A DNA stretch of 64,000 bases from Rhodocyclaceae bacterium (GCA_020248265.1 JADCHX010000002.1:510011-574010), one strand, 5' to 3'; counted from the first letter of the stretch, positions 8,153-17,051 are shown. Numbers and translations: made by a program. The notes: generated by a model not told the origin, from the letters alone.

Positions 8153-9133
8153 TCAGGCCAGCGTGACTTCCAGCTCGCCCAGCTGTTCGACGACCGTCTT
8201 CACCCGGTCTCCGGCCTTCAGCCACTTCTGCTTGTCCTTCGGGTAGCCGAGGATCACGCCCTGCGGCGTGCCGGTGTAGATGATGTCGCCCGGCTTCAGC
8301 GTCATGTGCCTGGAGCAGTAGCTGATGATCGTCTTGCAGTCGTAGATCATGTCGGACGTGTTCAGGTCCTGGCGGATCTTGCCGTTCACCCAGGTCTGGA
8401 TCGCGAGGTTGTTCGGGTCCTTGATCTGGTCCGCGCTCACCACCCACGGGCCGAGCGGCGCGAAGCCGTCAGGGATCTTGCCCAGCATGAACTGGCTGGT
8501 CGCTCGCTGCAGGCCGCGCGCCGACAGGTCGTTGCCGTTGGCGTAGCCGAACACGTACTTGAGTGCATCCGCCTCGCTGACGTCGCGTGCGGTCTTGCCG
8601 ATCACGATCACCAGTTCGACTTCGTAGTCGAACTGCCTGTCGACCTTGCTCGGCAGCTTCACCGTCGAGCGATGGCCGGTCAGCGCGTTGTTGAACTTGT
8701 TGAAGAGCAGCGGCACCGGCGGAATCGCACTGCCGGTTTCGGCTGCGTGCTGGCGGTAGTTCAGGCCGACGCAGATGATCTTCTCCGGGTTGGGCACAGC
8801 CGGGCCGAACTTCGCCTTCGCCTCGCTGACCAGCACCGACTTGCCACGCGCGTCGCTGGTGGCCTTCTCGACCAGCTTCACCAGCGGCGCGCAGTCGGCA
8901 CCCTCCATCACCTGGTGGATCGTCGTGGGCGCCTTGACGCGGAACAGTTCCGCCGCCTTCGCCACGTCGAGGATGCCCTTGCCGGTGCGCACGCCCAGGG
9001 TCATGCCGTCGCGGCCGGCCAGCGTGCAGAATGTCATGCCCTTCGGACCGACCTTGCGGGCAGTTGCGGTTTTCTTCACCGCAGCCTTCTTCACCACGGA
9101 CTTGCTGGTACCGGTTGCTGATTTGTTCGCCAT
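8153..9133 (-). CDS. Fumarylacetoacetate hydrolase (FAH) family protein with Lys/Ala-rich N-terminal tail
   Basis: 326-residue enzyme of the FAH superfamily, which cleaves or isomerises C-C bonds of 2,4-diketo acids in aromatic catabolism. The core starts near residue 118 (KIICVGLNYRQHAAETG); metal ligands are the two Glu of DYEVELVIVIGK (about 171 and 173) and the Asp of YANGNDLSARGLQ (about 202). GMTFCTLAGRDG near residue 33 is the usual N-terminal beta domain. Unusually, the first 30 residues are a basic tail (SVVKKAAVKKTATARK) resembling histone-H1-like extensions. The start at 9133 has GGAG nine nt upstream. It probably shares an operon with the Bug gene upstream. Confidence 0.88.
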   Translation of the reverse strand: MANKSATGTSKSVVKKAAVKKTATARKVGPKGMTFCTLAGRDGMTLGVRTGKGILDVAKAAELFRVKAPTTIHQVMEGADCAPLVKLVEKATSDARGKSVLVSEAKAKFGPAVPNPEKIICVGLNYRQHAAETGSAIPPVPLLFNKFNNALTGHRSTVKLPSKVDRQFDYEVELVIVIGKTARDVSEADALKYVFGYANGNDLSARGLQRATSQFMLGKIPDGFAPLGPWVVSADQIKDPNNLAIQTWVNGKIRQDLNTSDMIYDCKTIISYCSRHMTLKPGDIIYTGTPQGVILGYPKDKQKWLKAGDRVKTVVEQLGELEVTLA

Positions 9134-9239
9134 TACTGGTTTCTCCATGCTGGGACAGGCGCGATCGTAGCAGAGGCGGCGCGGCCTGCTGCGCCAGTCG
9201 TGGGCCGAGGGCTGCGGACGACCAAGGCGGGCGAGGCGC

Positions 9240-10268
9240 TCAATCCACCTTGGTACCCGACACCTGGATCACCTTGGCCCAGCGCGCAATGTCGCTTCGC
9301 ACCAGCTGTTCGAACTGGGCCGGCGTGGTCGGGGCCGGTTCTGCGCCCTGCTGCAGCATGCGCTCGCGCACATCGGGTGCCTTCAGCATCTTCACGACTT
9401 CTGCGTTCAGCGCGGCGACGATGTCTTTCGGGGTGCCAGCCGGTGCGAACAGGCCGAACCACGATCCGGAATCGAATCCGGGCAGTGCCTGCTCGGCCAC
9501 GGTGGACGTGTCGGGCAGCGCCACGGAGCGCTGCGCGGTGGTCACCGCGATCGCGCGTACCTTGCCCGACTTGATCATCGGCAGCGCCGAATTCATGTTG
9601 TCGGCCATCACCTGTACCTGGCCGCCGACCAGCGCGGCAAGGCCCGGTGCCCCGCCGGAGAATGGCACATGGACCATCTTGGTGCCGCTCATCATCTGGA
9701 ACAGTTCCAGCCCGAGGTGGCCCGGCGTGCCGGTGCCGGCCGAACTGTAGTTGAGCGCGCCCGGCTTGCCCTTGGCATAGGCGATCAGTTCCTTGACATC
9801 CTTCACCGGCAGCGAGGGGTGGACCATCAGCGCCTGCGGCACGTTGGCCACCAGCGTGATCGGCGCGAAATCCTTCAGCGGCGAGTACGGAAGCTTCGGG
9901 TACAGGCTGGGCGCGATCGCATGCGAGGCGTTGGTACCCATCACCAGCGTGTAGCCATCCGGGTTCGACTTTGCGGCGATCGCCGCCCCGATCGTGCCGC
10001 CGGCACCGGGGCGGTTGTCGATGACCACCGTCTGCCCCCAGACCTCGGTCAGCCGCGCACCGGTGATCCGGGCAAGGATGTCGGTTGCGCCACCGGGCGC
10101 GAACGGCACCACCATCCGGATCGCACGGTTCGGATAGCCGCCCGGGCCGGAGGGTGCGGCCGCCATGACGGTTCCGGTGCCGGCGGCGAAGCCGACGGCG
10201 AGACCTTGGAAAACGAGGAAGCGCACGGCAGTGGCGGGCGATCGGGGGAACGACGGACGACGGATCAT
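9240..10268 (-). CDS. Bug-family (TctC) tripartite tricarboxylate transporter substrate-binding protein
   Basis: 342-residue periplasmic binder of carboxylates or similar small organics. It has a signal region ending GTVMAAAP, then YPNRAIRMVVPFAPGGATDI, the Bug pocket motif NRPGAGGTIGAAIA, and HVPFSGGAPG in place of the commoner HVPYKG. Bug proteins normally hand ligands to TctA/TctB membrane subunits, and none is nearby. The ATG at 10268 has an AGGAG site at good spacing. Transcribed towards the FAH hydrolase and cupin genes, which may act on its ligand. Confidence 0.9.
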   Translation of the reverse strand: MIRRPSFPRSPATAVRFLVFQGLAVGFAAGTGTVMAAAPSGPGGYPNRAIRMVVPFAPGGATDILARITGARLTEVWGQTVVIDNRPGAGGTIGAAIAAKSNPDGYTLVMGTNASHAIAPSLYPKLPYSPLKDFAPITLVANVPQALMVHPSLPVKDVKELIAYAKGKPGALNYSSAGTGTPGHLGLELFQMMSGTKMVHVPFSGGAPGLAALVGGQVQVMADNMNSALPMIKSGKVRAIAVTTAQRSVALPDTSTVAEQALPGFDSGSWFGLFAPAGTPKDIVAALNAEVVKMLKAPDVRERMLQQGAEPAPTTPAQFEQLVRSDIARWAKVIQVSGTKVD

Positions 10269-10284
10269 GCAAGGCTCCTGCACC

Positions 10285-10314
10285 AGTTACGACAGCGACA
10301 GTTACGACAGCGAC
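10285..10314. repeat. Exact 15-bp tandem duplication
   Basis: AGTTACGACAGCGAC occurs twice head-to-tail in the 87-bp gap between two leftward genes, directly upstream of the ribosome binding site of the Bug gene at 9240-10268. A degenerate third unit (GGCTACTACAGCAAC) follows. Function unknown; it could be slippage-prone leader DNA. Confidence 0.8.
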
Positions 10315-10355
10315 GGCTACTACAGCAACCGGACCGGACCGTGCAACGGATCGGC

Positions 10356-11312
10356 TCAGCCCGGTGGCGGCAACTCGAACTCGGCACCATTGTAATCTTG
10401 CGGCAGGGTGCAGCGCCCCTGCACGAGCGCAGCCGCGTGCGCAGCGACGGCGGCGCCATGCGCCGCCTGCAACCGCAGCGCGATGACCAGCCGCACCACC
10501 GACGGGTCGGCGAGACCGACGCGCACATGGGTGCCCGCGGGAAAGCGTCCGGTACGCCAGTCGTCGACCGCGCGTGCGATGCCCCAGCCGCTGTCGGCGA
10601 TCGCCGACGCGATGCAGACTTGCGGCTCACGCAGCGTCCAGTCTTCGACGTTGCCGATCAGCGCGGTGCCGCGCTCGCGGCAGGCATCGATCGCACCGGG
10701 ACGGCCGCCATCGAGCATCGTGAACAGGATGTCCGCGCCTGCATCGAACATCGCACTGGCCCACCTATGGGCCAGCGCCGGCTCGTGCTGGTGGCCGCAG
10801 AAGGCGGTCAGCACCGGCATGCCGGGTGCCTCCGCCTGCACGCCGGCGACGAACGCCGCGCGCCCGAGCAGGCCGGGACGCACGCGCTCTCCCGACAGAT
10901 GCGCCACGATCCCGGTTCGCGTCGCGCGCGCGGCGAGCACGCCGGCCAGGAACGCGGATTCCTCCTGCCTGACCTCGTAGCTGGCGACGTTCGCGCCGGT
11001 GACCGAGCCCTGGGTGACCGCGAAGCGCACGGCCGGATGCAGCGGCGCGAGGCGGGCGACCGGCGCATCGCCCTGCCCCCCGTGCACCACCACCAGCGGC
11101 GGCCCGTCGGCCAGCACGTCAGCGATCGCGGCAATGCGTTCCGGCACATCGAAGGCCTGCCGCCAGCAGGGGACGATCGCAATGCCCTCGGCGGCGAGCG
11201 GCTCGCGCAACCGATCGACCGCCGCGGCCGCCGAAGCATTGAAGCTGCCGCGCCCCGGCCATCCGAACATGAATACCGGTACCCGCTGCACCGGCTCGCC
11301 ACAGGTACTCAT
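10356..11312 (-). CDS. BMP (PnrA-like) substrate-binding-domain protein without signal peptide
   Basis: 318-residue protein resembling the basic membrane protein family, binding proteins for nucleosides and related compounds. Family features: PVFMFGWPGRGSFN at the start, VTQGSVTGANVASYEVRQEE, then ESAFLAGVLAARATRTG. It lacks any hydrophobic N-terminal signal, whereas BMP proteins are usually lipoproteins or periplasmic. The ATG at 11312 forms an ATGA overlap with the upstream Bug gene, so the two are co-translated. It could be a cytosolic sensor or a mis-localised paralog; the ligand is unknown. Confidence 0.75.
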   Translation of the reverse strand: MSTCGEPVQRVPVFMFGWPGRGSFNASAAAAVDRLREPLAAEGIAIVPCWRQAFDVPERIAAIADVLADGPPLVVVHGGQGDAPVARLAPLHPAVRFAVTQGSVTGANVASYEVRQEESAFLAGVLAARATRTGIVAHLSGERVRPGLLGRAAFVAGVQAEAPGMPVLTAFCGHQHEPALAHRWASAMFDAGADILFTMLDGGRPGAIDACRERGTALIGNVEDWTLREPQVCIASAIADSGWGIARAVDDWRTGRFPAGTHVRVGLADPSVVRLVIALRLQAAHGAAVAAHAAALVQGRCTLPQDYNGAEFELPPPG

Positions 11313-12346
11313 TCAGTGCGAATCCCGGCAGCCTTCAGTACCGGCTGCCAGGCCCCCACTTCCGCCGCGACGAATGCCGCGAAGCCCACGGCAGTCATCG
11401 GCCGGCGCACGATGCCCAGTTCGTCCATGCGTGCGGACACCTGCGGCAGGCCGATCACTTCGCCCACCGTGCGGTGCAGTGCCTCGACCACCGGTGCCGG
11501 GATACCGGTCGGACCGGATAGCCCGAGCCAGTTCTCCGCCACCAGCGACGGGTAGCCGAGTTCTCCGACCGCGGGGATTTCCGGCGCCGCGCCGACCCGC
11601 TTAGCCGAGGTCACCGCCAGGATGCGCAGCGCCCCGCGCTGGGCATGCGGCAGGCTCTGCGGCAGGGTATCGAACGCGAGTGGAATCTGGTTGGCGAGCA
11701 GATCGACCAGCATCGGCGCCGCGCCCTTGTACGGCACATGGGTCATCGTCACCTTGAACTGCCGCTGGAACAGTTCGCCGACGACATGCCCGACCGAACC
11801 GGCGCCGCTCGACCCGTAGTTGAGCGTCCGGCCGCTGCGTGCAACCGCGACCAGATCGGCGACGTTCTTCACGCCGAGCGCATTGGACACCGCGATCACG
11901 TTCGGAACCGCACCGATCGATGCGATGTGCGTGAAACCCTTCACCGGGTCATAGCGCACGGACGGATAGATGAACGGCGACACCGAGAACGGGGCCGTGT
12001 TCGATAGCACTAGCGTATGGCCGTCCGGCTGGGCCTGCGCGGTGATCGTGGCGCCCAGCGTGCCGCCGGCACCGGGCCGGTTGTCGACCACCACCGTCTG
12101 CCCGACGCGCTCGGCCATCTGGCTCGAAATCAGCCGTGCGACAATGTCGCTGGCACCGCCGGGCGGGAAAGTCACCACGATGCGAATCGGGCGGGCCGGC
12201 CAGGGCGCGGCGGCATGCGCGAAGCTCAGTGCCGACGCTGCAAGGGTAGCGGCCAGGCTGGCGGAAAGACCGGCCACGCAGCCCCGGGACAACCAGAACC
12301 CATCCGCGCGAGCGGGGAGGAGCGAACGATGTACCGACTGTTTCAT
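11309..12346 (-). CDS. Bug-family (TctC) substrate-binding protein
   Basis: 345-residue periplasmic protein with a long Arg-containing signal ending SALSFAHA, then WPARPIRIVVTFPPGGASDI, NRPGAGGTLGATI and HVPYKGAAPM. The ATG at 12346 is preceded by AGGAAGG seven to eight nt away. Its 5-prime end overlaps the divergent DUF192 gene by 18 bp, so each ribosome binding site lies in or beside the other's coding sequence. The stop overlaps the BMP gene start (ATGA). Confidence 0.88.
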   Translation of the reverse strand: MKQSVHRSLLPARADGFWLSRGCVAGLSASLAATLAASALSFAHAAAPWPARPIRIVVTFPPGGASDIVARLISSQMAERVGQTVVVDNRPGAGGTLGATITAQAQPDGHTLVLSNTAPFSVSPFIYPSVRYDPVKGFTHIASIGAVPNVIAVSNALGVKNVADLVAVARSGRTLNYGSSGAGSVGHVVGELFQRQFKVTMTHVPYKGAAPMLVDLLANQIPLAFDTLPQSLPHAQRGALRILAVTSAKRVGAAPEIPAVGELGYPSLVAENWLGLSGPTGIPAPVVEALHRTVGEVIGLPQVSARMDELGIVRRPMTAVGFAAFVAAEVGAWQPVLKAAGIRTE

Positions 12347-12799
12347 GGCGCCACCTTCCTTCTGTTTCTGTTCTGGTTCGCACTGGCCGGCAGCACGTTC
12401 GCGCAGGGCCAGGCACAGCCCAGACTGCCGACCCTGCCCCTCTCGATCGGCCGGCATACGCTGGTCGCCGAGGTGGCGGCGAGCCCGGATACCCGCGAAC
12501 GCGGCCTGATGTTCCGATACGACCTCAAGGACAACGAAGGGATGCTGTTCGTGTTTCCCGCGGCGCAGCGGCAGTCCTTCTGGATGAAGAATACCCCGCT
12601 CCCGCTGTCGATCGCCTTCGTCGACGCAAAGGGTACGATCCTCAACATCCGCGACATGATGCCGTTCACGACCGACGGCCATCCGTCGGACGGCGAGGCT
12701 CTTTACGCACTCGAGATGAATCGCGGCTGGTTCGCGCAGCGGGGCATCAAGGCCGGCGACCGGATCCTGGGGCTGGACAAGGCAGGGAAGGGCCGTTGA
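12329..12799 (+). CDS. DUF192 family exported protein
   Basis: 156-residue protein of the DUF192 (COG1430) family, of unknown function. A signal peptide (about residues 1-26, LFLFWFALAGSTFAQ) is followed by the family core: RERGLMFRYDLKDNEGMLFVF, then SFWMKNTPLPLSIAFVD and ILNIRDMMPF. The ATG at 12329 has a strong GGGGAGGAG site at 12313-12321. The start region overlaps the oppositely oriented Bug gene, so the two 5-prime ends are head-to-head with an 18-bp overlap. Confidence 0.92.
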   Translation: MYRLFHGATFLLFLFWFALAGSTFAQGQAQPRLPTLPLSIGRHTLVAEVAASPDTRERGLMFRYDLKDNEGMLFVFPAAQRQSFWMKNTPLPLSIAFVDAKGTILNIRDMMPFTTDGHPSDGEALYALEMNRGWFAQRGIKAGDRILGLDKAGKGR

Positions 12800-12862
12800 G
12801 CCCGCCCTGGTGACGCGGCGGTGGCGCCGGTCTGCCGACCGCCACTGCCGCGCCTGTCACGC

Positions 12863-14059
12863 TCAGCTCGCGGTAAAGCGCAACCTGCGCTGGTCGATGC
12901 CGAAGCGGTCGCACAGCCAGTCGAGCATCAGTTCCTGGCCGATCGTCGGGTTGTCGTGCTGGCAATGCTCGGCGCCGGTCTCGTCCGCGGTGACCAGCCG
13001 CAGCGTCGCATCGATACCCTTCGACCGCGCGTAGTCGTACACGGTGCGCGCGTTCTCGACGCCGAGCACGTCGTGCCCGCCATGGATGACCAGGTAGGGA
13101 CAGCGCATGGAATCGAGCACGCCTTCGAGCACGAACGCGCGCACGTACTCGGTCGCCTCGGCCATCGACCGGGTGCCGGTGATCCATTTCATGTGGCCCG
13201 CCAGCCCGTGGTCTTCCCCGCGCTCGCCGAACCGCTGGTGGACACTCCAGATGGCGTTGTGGGAAATCGCCGCGGCGAGGCGCGGCTCCTTCGCGCCGGC
13301 GCGGGCGGCATAGTAGCCACCGAGGCTGGAACCACTGACCGCGATGCGCGACGGGTCGATGTCGCTGCGCCCTTCCAGCCAGTCGATGCACTTGCCGACC
13401 GGCACTTCATAGTCGTGCCGGGTGCGCAGGCCGTGGCGGCGAAGCGCCCCACCCTGGCCCGGACCATCGACCAGCAGCACCGAGATGCCGCGCTGCAGGG
13501 CGCCGTGGCCGGTCATGAACCACAGTTCGTCCTTGAACGAGTCGATGCCCCCGAACGAGATCAGTACCGGCTGCTTCGCGGCACCGTGCGGCGAACGGAT
13601 GAAGTAGGCCGGCAGCGGCTTGCCCGGCTCGTACGGGATGTCCACCACTTCGCCGGGCGGGTCGAGGTGGCGCAGGAACTGGTGCGAGCAGCGTTCGCCC
13701 TCGGTGAAGGTCTGCAGGCGGCGCGGATCCTCCCCCGCCAGCCAGAACTCGGCCTGCCGATAGTAGTTCGCCGCGCGCAGCCAGCAGTTCATCGCGGTGC
13801 GCACATGCCCGTTCGCAGCCGCCTCGTCGCCGCGCACATGGTTGCGCTTCGCGGTGATCGTCCACTCTGCGAACCAGCTCTCGGGGTCGAGCGGCTTGAT
13901 CCGGCTCGCGGTCTGGAAGCATTCGCTGACCGCACCGCCGCCTTCCTGGGTCTCGCCGAGTCCGCGCCGGAACTGGTACGAAAACCAGAAGTCCTCCGGC
14001 CACTGGTGCCAGCCGAACGGTTCATAGTGAGGACCTGCCTTCATGCCTGCTGTGCTCAT
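12863..14059 (-). CDS. FrsA/DUF1100-like alpha/beta hydrolase
   Basis: 398-residue predicted cytosolic serine hydrolase. An alpha-helical N-terminal part (about 1-160, with WHQWPEDFWFSYQFRRG) precedes the alpha/beta core. The nucleophile elbow GSSLGG has Ser245, the acid is Asp330 in HGGHDVLG, and the base is His365 or His368 in EHCQHDN. This layout resembles 2,6-dihydroxypseudooxynicotine hydrolase and FrsA-type C-C or ester hydrolases. The ATG at 14059 has an AAAGG site at good spacing. The substrate is unknown. Confidence 0.85.
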   Translation of the reverse strand: MSTAGMKAGPHYEPFGWHQWPEDFWFSYQFRRGLGETQEGGGAVSECFQTASRIKPLDPESWFAEWTITAKRNHVRGDEAAANGHVRTAMNCWLRAANYYRQAEFWLAGEDPRRLQTFTEGERCSHQFLRHLDPPGEVVDIPYEPGKPLPAYFIRSPHGAAKQPVLISFGGIDSFKDELWFMTGHGALQRGISVLLVDGPGQGGALRRHGLRTRHDYEVPVGKCIDWLEGRSDIDPSRIAVSGSSLGGYYAARAGAKEPRLAAAISHNAIWSVHQRFGERGEDHGLAGHMKWITGTRSMAEATEYVRAFVLEGVLDSMRCPYLVIHGGHDVLGVENARTVYDYARSKGIDATLRLVTADETGAEHCQHDNPTIGQELMLDWLCDRFGIDQRRLRFTAS

Positions 14060-14152
14060 CGATCGCCTTTCACGGACAGTCGCAAGGGGAGCGCAAGCGT
14101 AACATCGTGCCTGACCGTTACCTGCCTCGGTCAGCCACCTCAGGCAGCCATA

Positions 14153-15136
14153 TCAGGCAGCGACGAGGCTGCCCGCCTCGACCGCCACCAGCGCCTTCGC
14201 CTGGTTCATGTCGGAGGTGTATCCGGTCGCGTAGAGGCAGCAGGCCAGCTGGTTGATCAGCGGCATCGGCAGCGGCACCTTGCCGGCAAGCGCAGCCCGG
14301 ATCCACTGCGCGGTGACCGCCGGGGCGGAGGACCGCGGCACGCTGCCGAGCGATCGCGTCGGTTCGGCCTCGGCCTCGAACAGCACGTTGCACATGCCCC
14401 CATCGTACAGTTCGATGCGCGGGCGCCGGTGCGGGTTGGCGAACGGCTCGCCACCCATGCCCTCGAGCAGCATCGCCACTTCACCGGACGCGAGGAAGTA
14501 CTGCTGCAGCTTCGAGAGATAGCCGGGATGGCTGGCGCCGATCACGCGCAGGCAGCCATCGGGAAACGGCGACACCAGCTTGGCCATCAGGTGGGCGACG
14601 CTGCGCACGCCGAGCCGGGCCTGCAGGGACATCAGCGTCGCCAGCCCGGGGGCAAGCGCACCGCCAGGCATGAACGCGATGCCGCGCGTGGCGAGTTCCG
14701 CCTGCGCCTGTTCGGCACCGATGCTGGGCATGATGCCGAGTTCACGCAGCACGTACGCGGCCGACACGCTGCCCTCCCGGTTCAGCGTGCCGTGGATCAG
14801 CACGGGCACATTGAACCGTTGCAACAGCAGCGCCAGCAGCGGCAGCAGGTTGGGTTCTTCGCTGGAACCGCTGTAGCTCGGCAGCACCACCGGCAGCACC
14901 GACTCATGCACGCGCTCGAGCCGCACGACGCGCTGGGCCAGCGCACGGCCGAAGCCCAGCATTTCGCTCGCCGACTCGCCTTTCTGGTGCAGCATGGCGA
15001 GCATCGCGCCCAGTTCGAGTTCCGGCACGCCGCCATCGAGCATCGCAGCGAAGACCGTCTCGGCTTCCCAATCCGCCATGTCCCGTGGCAGGTCGGCTTC
15101 ACCAGCCATCTGCTTCAAGCATTCGCTGTAGTTCAT
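14153..15136 (-). CDS. ybiB: YbiB family (anthranilate phosphoribosyltransferase-like) protein
   Basis: 327-residue protein with the TrpD fold, matching YbiB (TrpD2), a DNA/RNA-binding relative lacking proven transferase activity. Seen: VLPVVLPSYSGSSEEPNLLPLLALLL, VPVLIHGTLNREGSVSAAYVL, and IELYDGGMCNVLFEAE near the C-terminus. In E. coli, YbiB binds single-stranded nucleic acid and belongs to the LexA regulon. The ATG at 15136 (MNYSECLKQ) follows a GAAGTGG-like site; the longer frame is non-homologous. The 286 bp upstream (15137-15422) show no recognisable gene. Confidence 0.82.
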   Translation of the reverse strand: MNYSECLKQMAGEADLPRDMADWEAETVFAAMLDGGVPELELGAMLAMLHQKGESASEMLGFGRALAQRVVRLERVHESVLPVVLPSYSGSSEEPNLLPLLALLLQRFNVPVLIHGTLNREGSVSAAYVLRELGIMPSIGAEQAQAELATRGIAFMPGGALAPGLATLMSLQARLGVRSVAHLMAKLVSPFPDGCLRVIGASHPGYLSKLQQYFLASGEVAMLLEGMGGEPFANPHRRPRIELYDGGMCNVLFEAEAEPTRSLGSVPRSSAPAVTAQWIRAALAGKVPLPMPLINQLACCLYATGYTSDMNQAKALVAVEAGSLVAA

Positions 15137-15422
15137 GTCGACCACTTCATCAGTCACTCCGAAAAGCCCGACGTGCTTCTCCTCCGGGTTCGTTTGCCCT
15201 GCTGCTTGCAAACCCCATGCCAAGGCACCGTCCTTGCCGTTGAAGGCGTCCATGCCGCGCGTGCTGCGCAGCGCGCTGCCGCGCTTCCCACGCGAAACGT
15301 CAAGGCACCATTCGATGCATGCCGGTGGTGCGGCCCGCGCCCACCGCGCCCGTTGACGGTGCGCCCGGTCAGCGAGGCAACAGCCGATCGTCGTTGTACC
15401 GCCCCTTCGAGTCAGGGGACGG

Positions 15423-16664
15423 TCAGAAGCGCTCCGGGCTGTACGGGGCAGGATCGATGCACGGTGGTCGTCCGGCGACCAGGTCGGCCATCAGCCGGCC
15501 AGTCGGCGCGCCGCCGCACAATCCGGTGTGACCATGACCGAAGGCAAAGTAGACATTGCCGAATTGCCGCGAGCGCCCGATAACCGGCAGCGAATCAGGG
15601 GTGCAGGGCCGATGGCCCATCCAGGTGCTCATGCCGTCCAGCCGCGCGCCCGGGTACATCCGCTTCGTATGGCGTACCAGCGCGTCGATGCGGGCCTGCG
15701 TCGGCGGCGCAGCGAGGCCGGCGATCTCGACCGTGCCGGCATTGCGCAGACCATCGACCATCGGCGTGGTGAAGAACTTGAATTCGCCGGACATCACGGG
15801 GGTCCGCGGCGAGATGCCGGGCTCCGGGAAGTGGACGTGGTAGCCACGCTGCGATTCCAGCGGCACATGCGTGCCGAGCCGGGCCGCCAGCCGTGCCGAG
15901 AACACACCGGCCGCCAGCACGACGCGGTCGACCGGAAGCGGGCCGCTGGTGGTCGCCAGTGCCGCCACCCGTCCTCCGGACAGGTCGAAGCCCGACACAT
16001 CACGCTGCAGGTAATCGCCCCCGGACGCGATGAAATGGTCGAACAGCCGCCGGGTCAGCCACAGCGGATTCGCGACATGGCCCTGCTCTGGCAGCAGCAC
16101 GCCGCGCACGTAGATCGGCGCCAGGTCGGGGTCGTGCTCGCGGATCTGCGCTGCGTCGAGTTCGATCACCTTCACACCGCGGTCGCGCCGCAGTTGCCAT
16201 GCAAGCGCATCGGCCCGGTAGGCGGCATCGGTCTCGTACACCGCGATGTAGCCCGACTGGTTGATCAGGTCGGTGCAGCCGGCTGCGTGCGTCAGCGTAC
16301 GGTATGCCTCGAAAGTGCCTCCCAGCAGCGGGCGCAGCGCATCGGCAATCTCCTCGACGCGTTCACGCCGGCTGGAACGGATGAAGCGCCACAGCCACGG
16401 CGCCGCCTGCGGCAGGTAACCCCATTTGACGGAAAGCGGGGCCGCCGGGTCGGTGAGCCACTGGGGCACCTTCTTCAGCACGCCCGGCATGCCGACCGGC
16501 ACCACCGAGCCCGGACTGAGGATACCGGCGTTGCCCATCGACGTGAACTCGCCCGGGGGGCCACGATCGACCAGCGTGACCGCGTGGCCGTCGCGCCGCA
16601 GGTAGCTCGCCACCGCAACGCCGACGATGCCCGCGCCGATCACCGTGATACCCGGCACGCTCAA
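15423..16664 (-). CDS. D-amino acid dehydrogenase-like FAD oxidoreductase
   Basis: 413-residue membrane-associated flavoprotein of the DadA/DAO family, oxidatively deaminating D-amino acids. The N-terminal FAD site is VIGAGIVGVAVASYLRRDGH, followed by GNAGILSPGSVVPV as in DadA; RGYHVHFPEPG and MGHRPCTPDSLPVIG are conserved later blocks, and FAFGHGHTGLCGG closes the FAD domain. The start is TTG at 16664: it has GGAG seven nt upstream and overlaps the stop of the preceding gene as TTGA. A GTG at 16658 is the alternative. Confidence 0.9.
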   Translation of the reverse strand: MSVPGITVIGAGIVGVAVASYLRRDGHAVTLVDRGPPGEFTSMGNAGILSPGSVVPVGMPGVLKKVPQWLTDPAAPLSVKWGYLPQAAPWLWRFIRSSRRERVEEIADALRPLLGGTFEAYRTLTHAAGCTDLINQSGYIAVYETDAAYRADALAWQLRRDRGVKVIELDAAQIREHDPDLAPIYVRGVLLPEQGHVANPLWLTRRLFDHFIASGGDYLQRDVSGFDLSGGRVAALATTSGPLPVDRVVLAAGVFSARLAARLGTHVPLESQRGYHVHFPEPGISPRTPVMSGEFKFFTTPMVDGLRNAGTVEIAGLAAPPTQARIDALVRHTKRMYPGARLDGMSTWMGHRPCTPDSLPVIGRSRQFGNVYFAFGHGHTGLCGGAPTGRLMADLVAGRPPCIDPAPYSPERF

Positions 16665-17029
16665 TGAAGGTCTCCGGGCGCGCTGGCGACCCGATGGTCG
16701 TCCTCCGGCGCGATATCCGCGCCGCAACTCCAGCAGCAGCCGAAATTCGACGGGCTATCCTCGCCGCACGCGCCGCAATGAACGCTGCCGATGGCGGCTC
16801 GCCGTGCCGCGTGCGCAGCGACGACCGCGCGCGCGCGCGCGAGGTCTCGCTCGTCGGCGATCCAGACTTCCGGCCACGTCTCGCCGAACGGCAGGTCACC
16901 CATCGCGCCGACCGCGCTGGCGTTGAAGAGGTGCGTCTGGATCTGCACGTCGGCAAGCGCATCGGCGAGCAACCGTGCATCGACGATGTCGCCGGCCGAG
17001 TACACCCGCCTCACCTGGGCAGCCTGCAC
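16661..17029 (-). CDS. DUF2007 / zinc-ribbon small protein
   Basis: 122-residue protein. The N-terminal half (RRVYSAGDIVDARLLADALA...IQTHLFN) resembles the DUF2007 putative signal-transducing fold (PII-like). The C-terminal part has two CxxC pairs (HCGACGED and CCWSCGAD), a likely zinc ribbon. It is coupled to the DadA-like gene by a TTGA overlap, so it may regulate or pair with that oxidase. Exact function unknown. Confidence 0.75.
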   Translation of the reverse strand: MQAAQVRRVYSAGDIVDARLLADALADVQIQTHLFNASAVGAMGDLPFGETWPEVWIADERDLARARAVVAAHAARRAAIGSVHCGACGEDSPSNFGCCWSCGADIAPEDDHRVASAPGDLH

Positions 17030-17051
17030 GATGCCACGGCCGGGACGGACA

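Noticed and set aside
15222-15236. Sigma-54-like AGGCACCGTCCTTGC on the plus strand
   Set aside because: GG-N10-GC spacing is right but there is no plus-strand gene downstream; both flanking genes run leftwards.
12821-15583. 920-codon open frame on the plus strand over three leftward genes
   Set aside because: No domain, covers conserved genes on the opposite strand, and shows shadow-frame composition.
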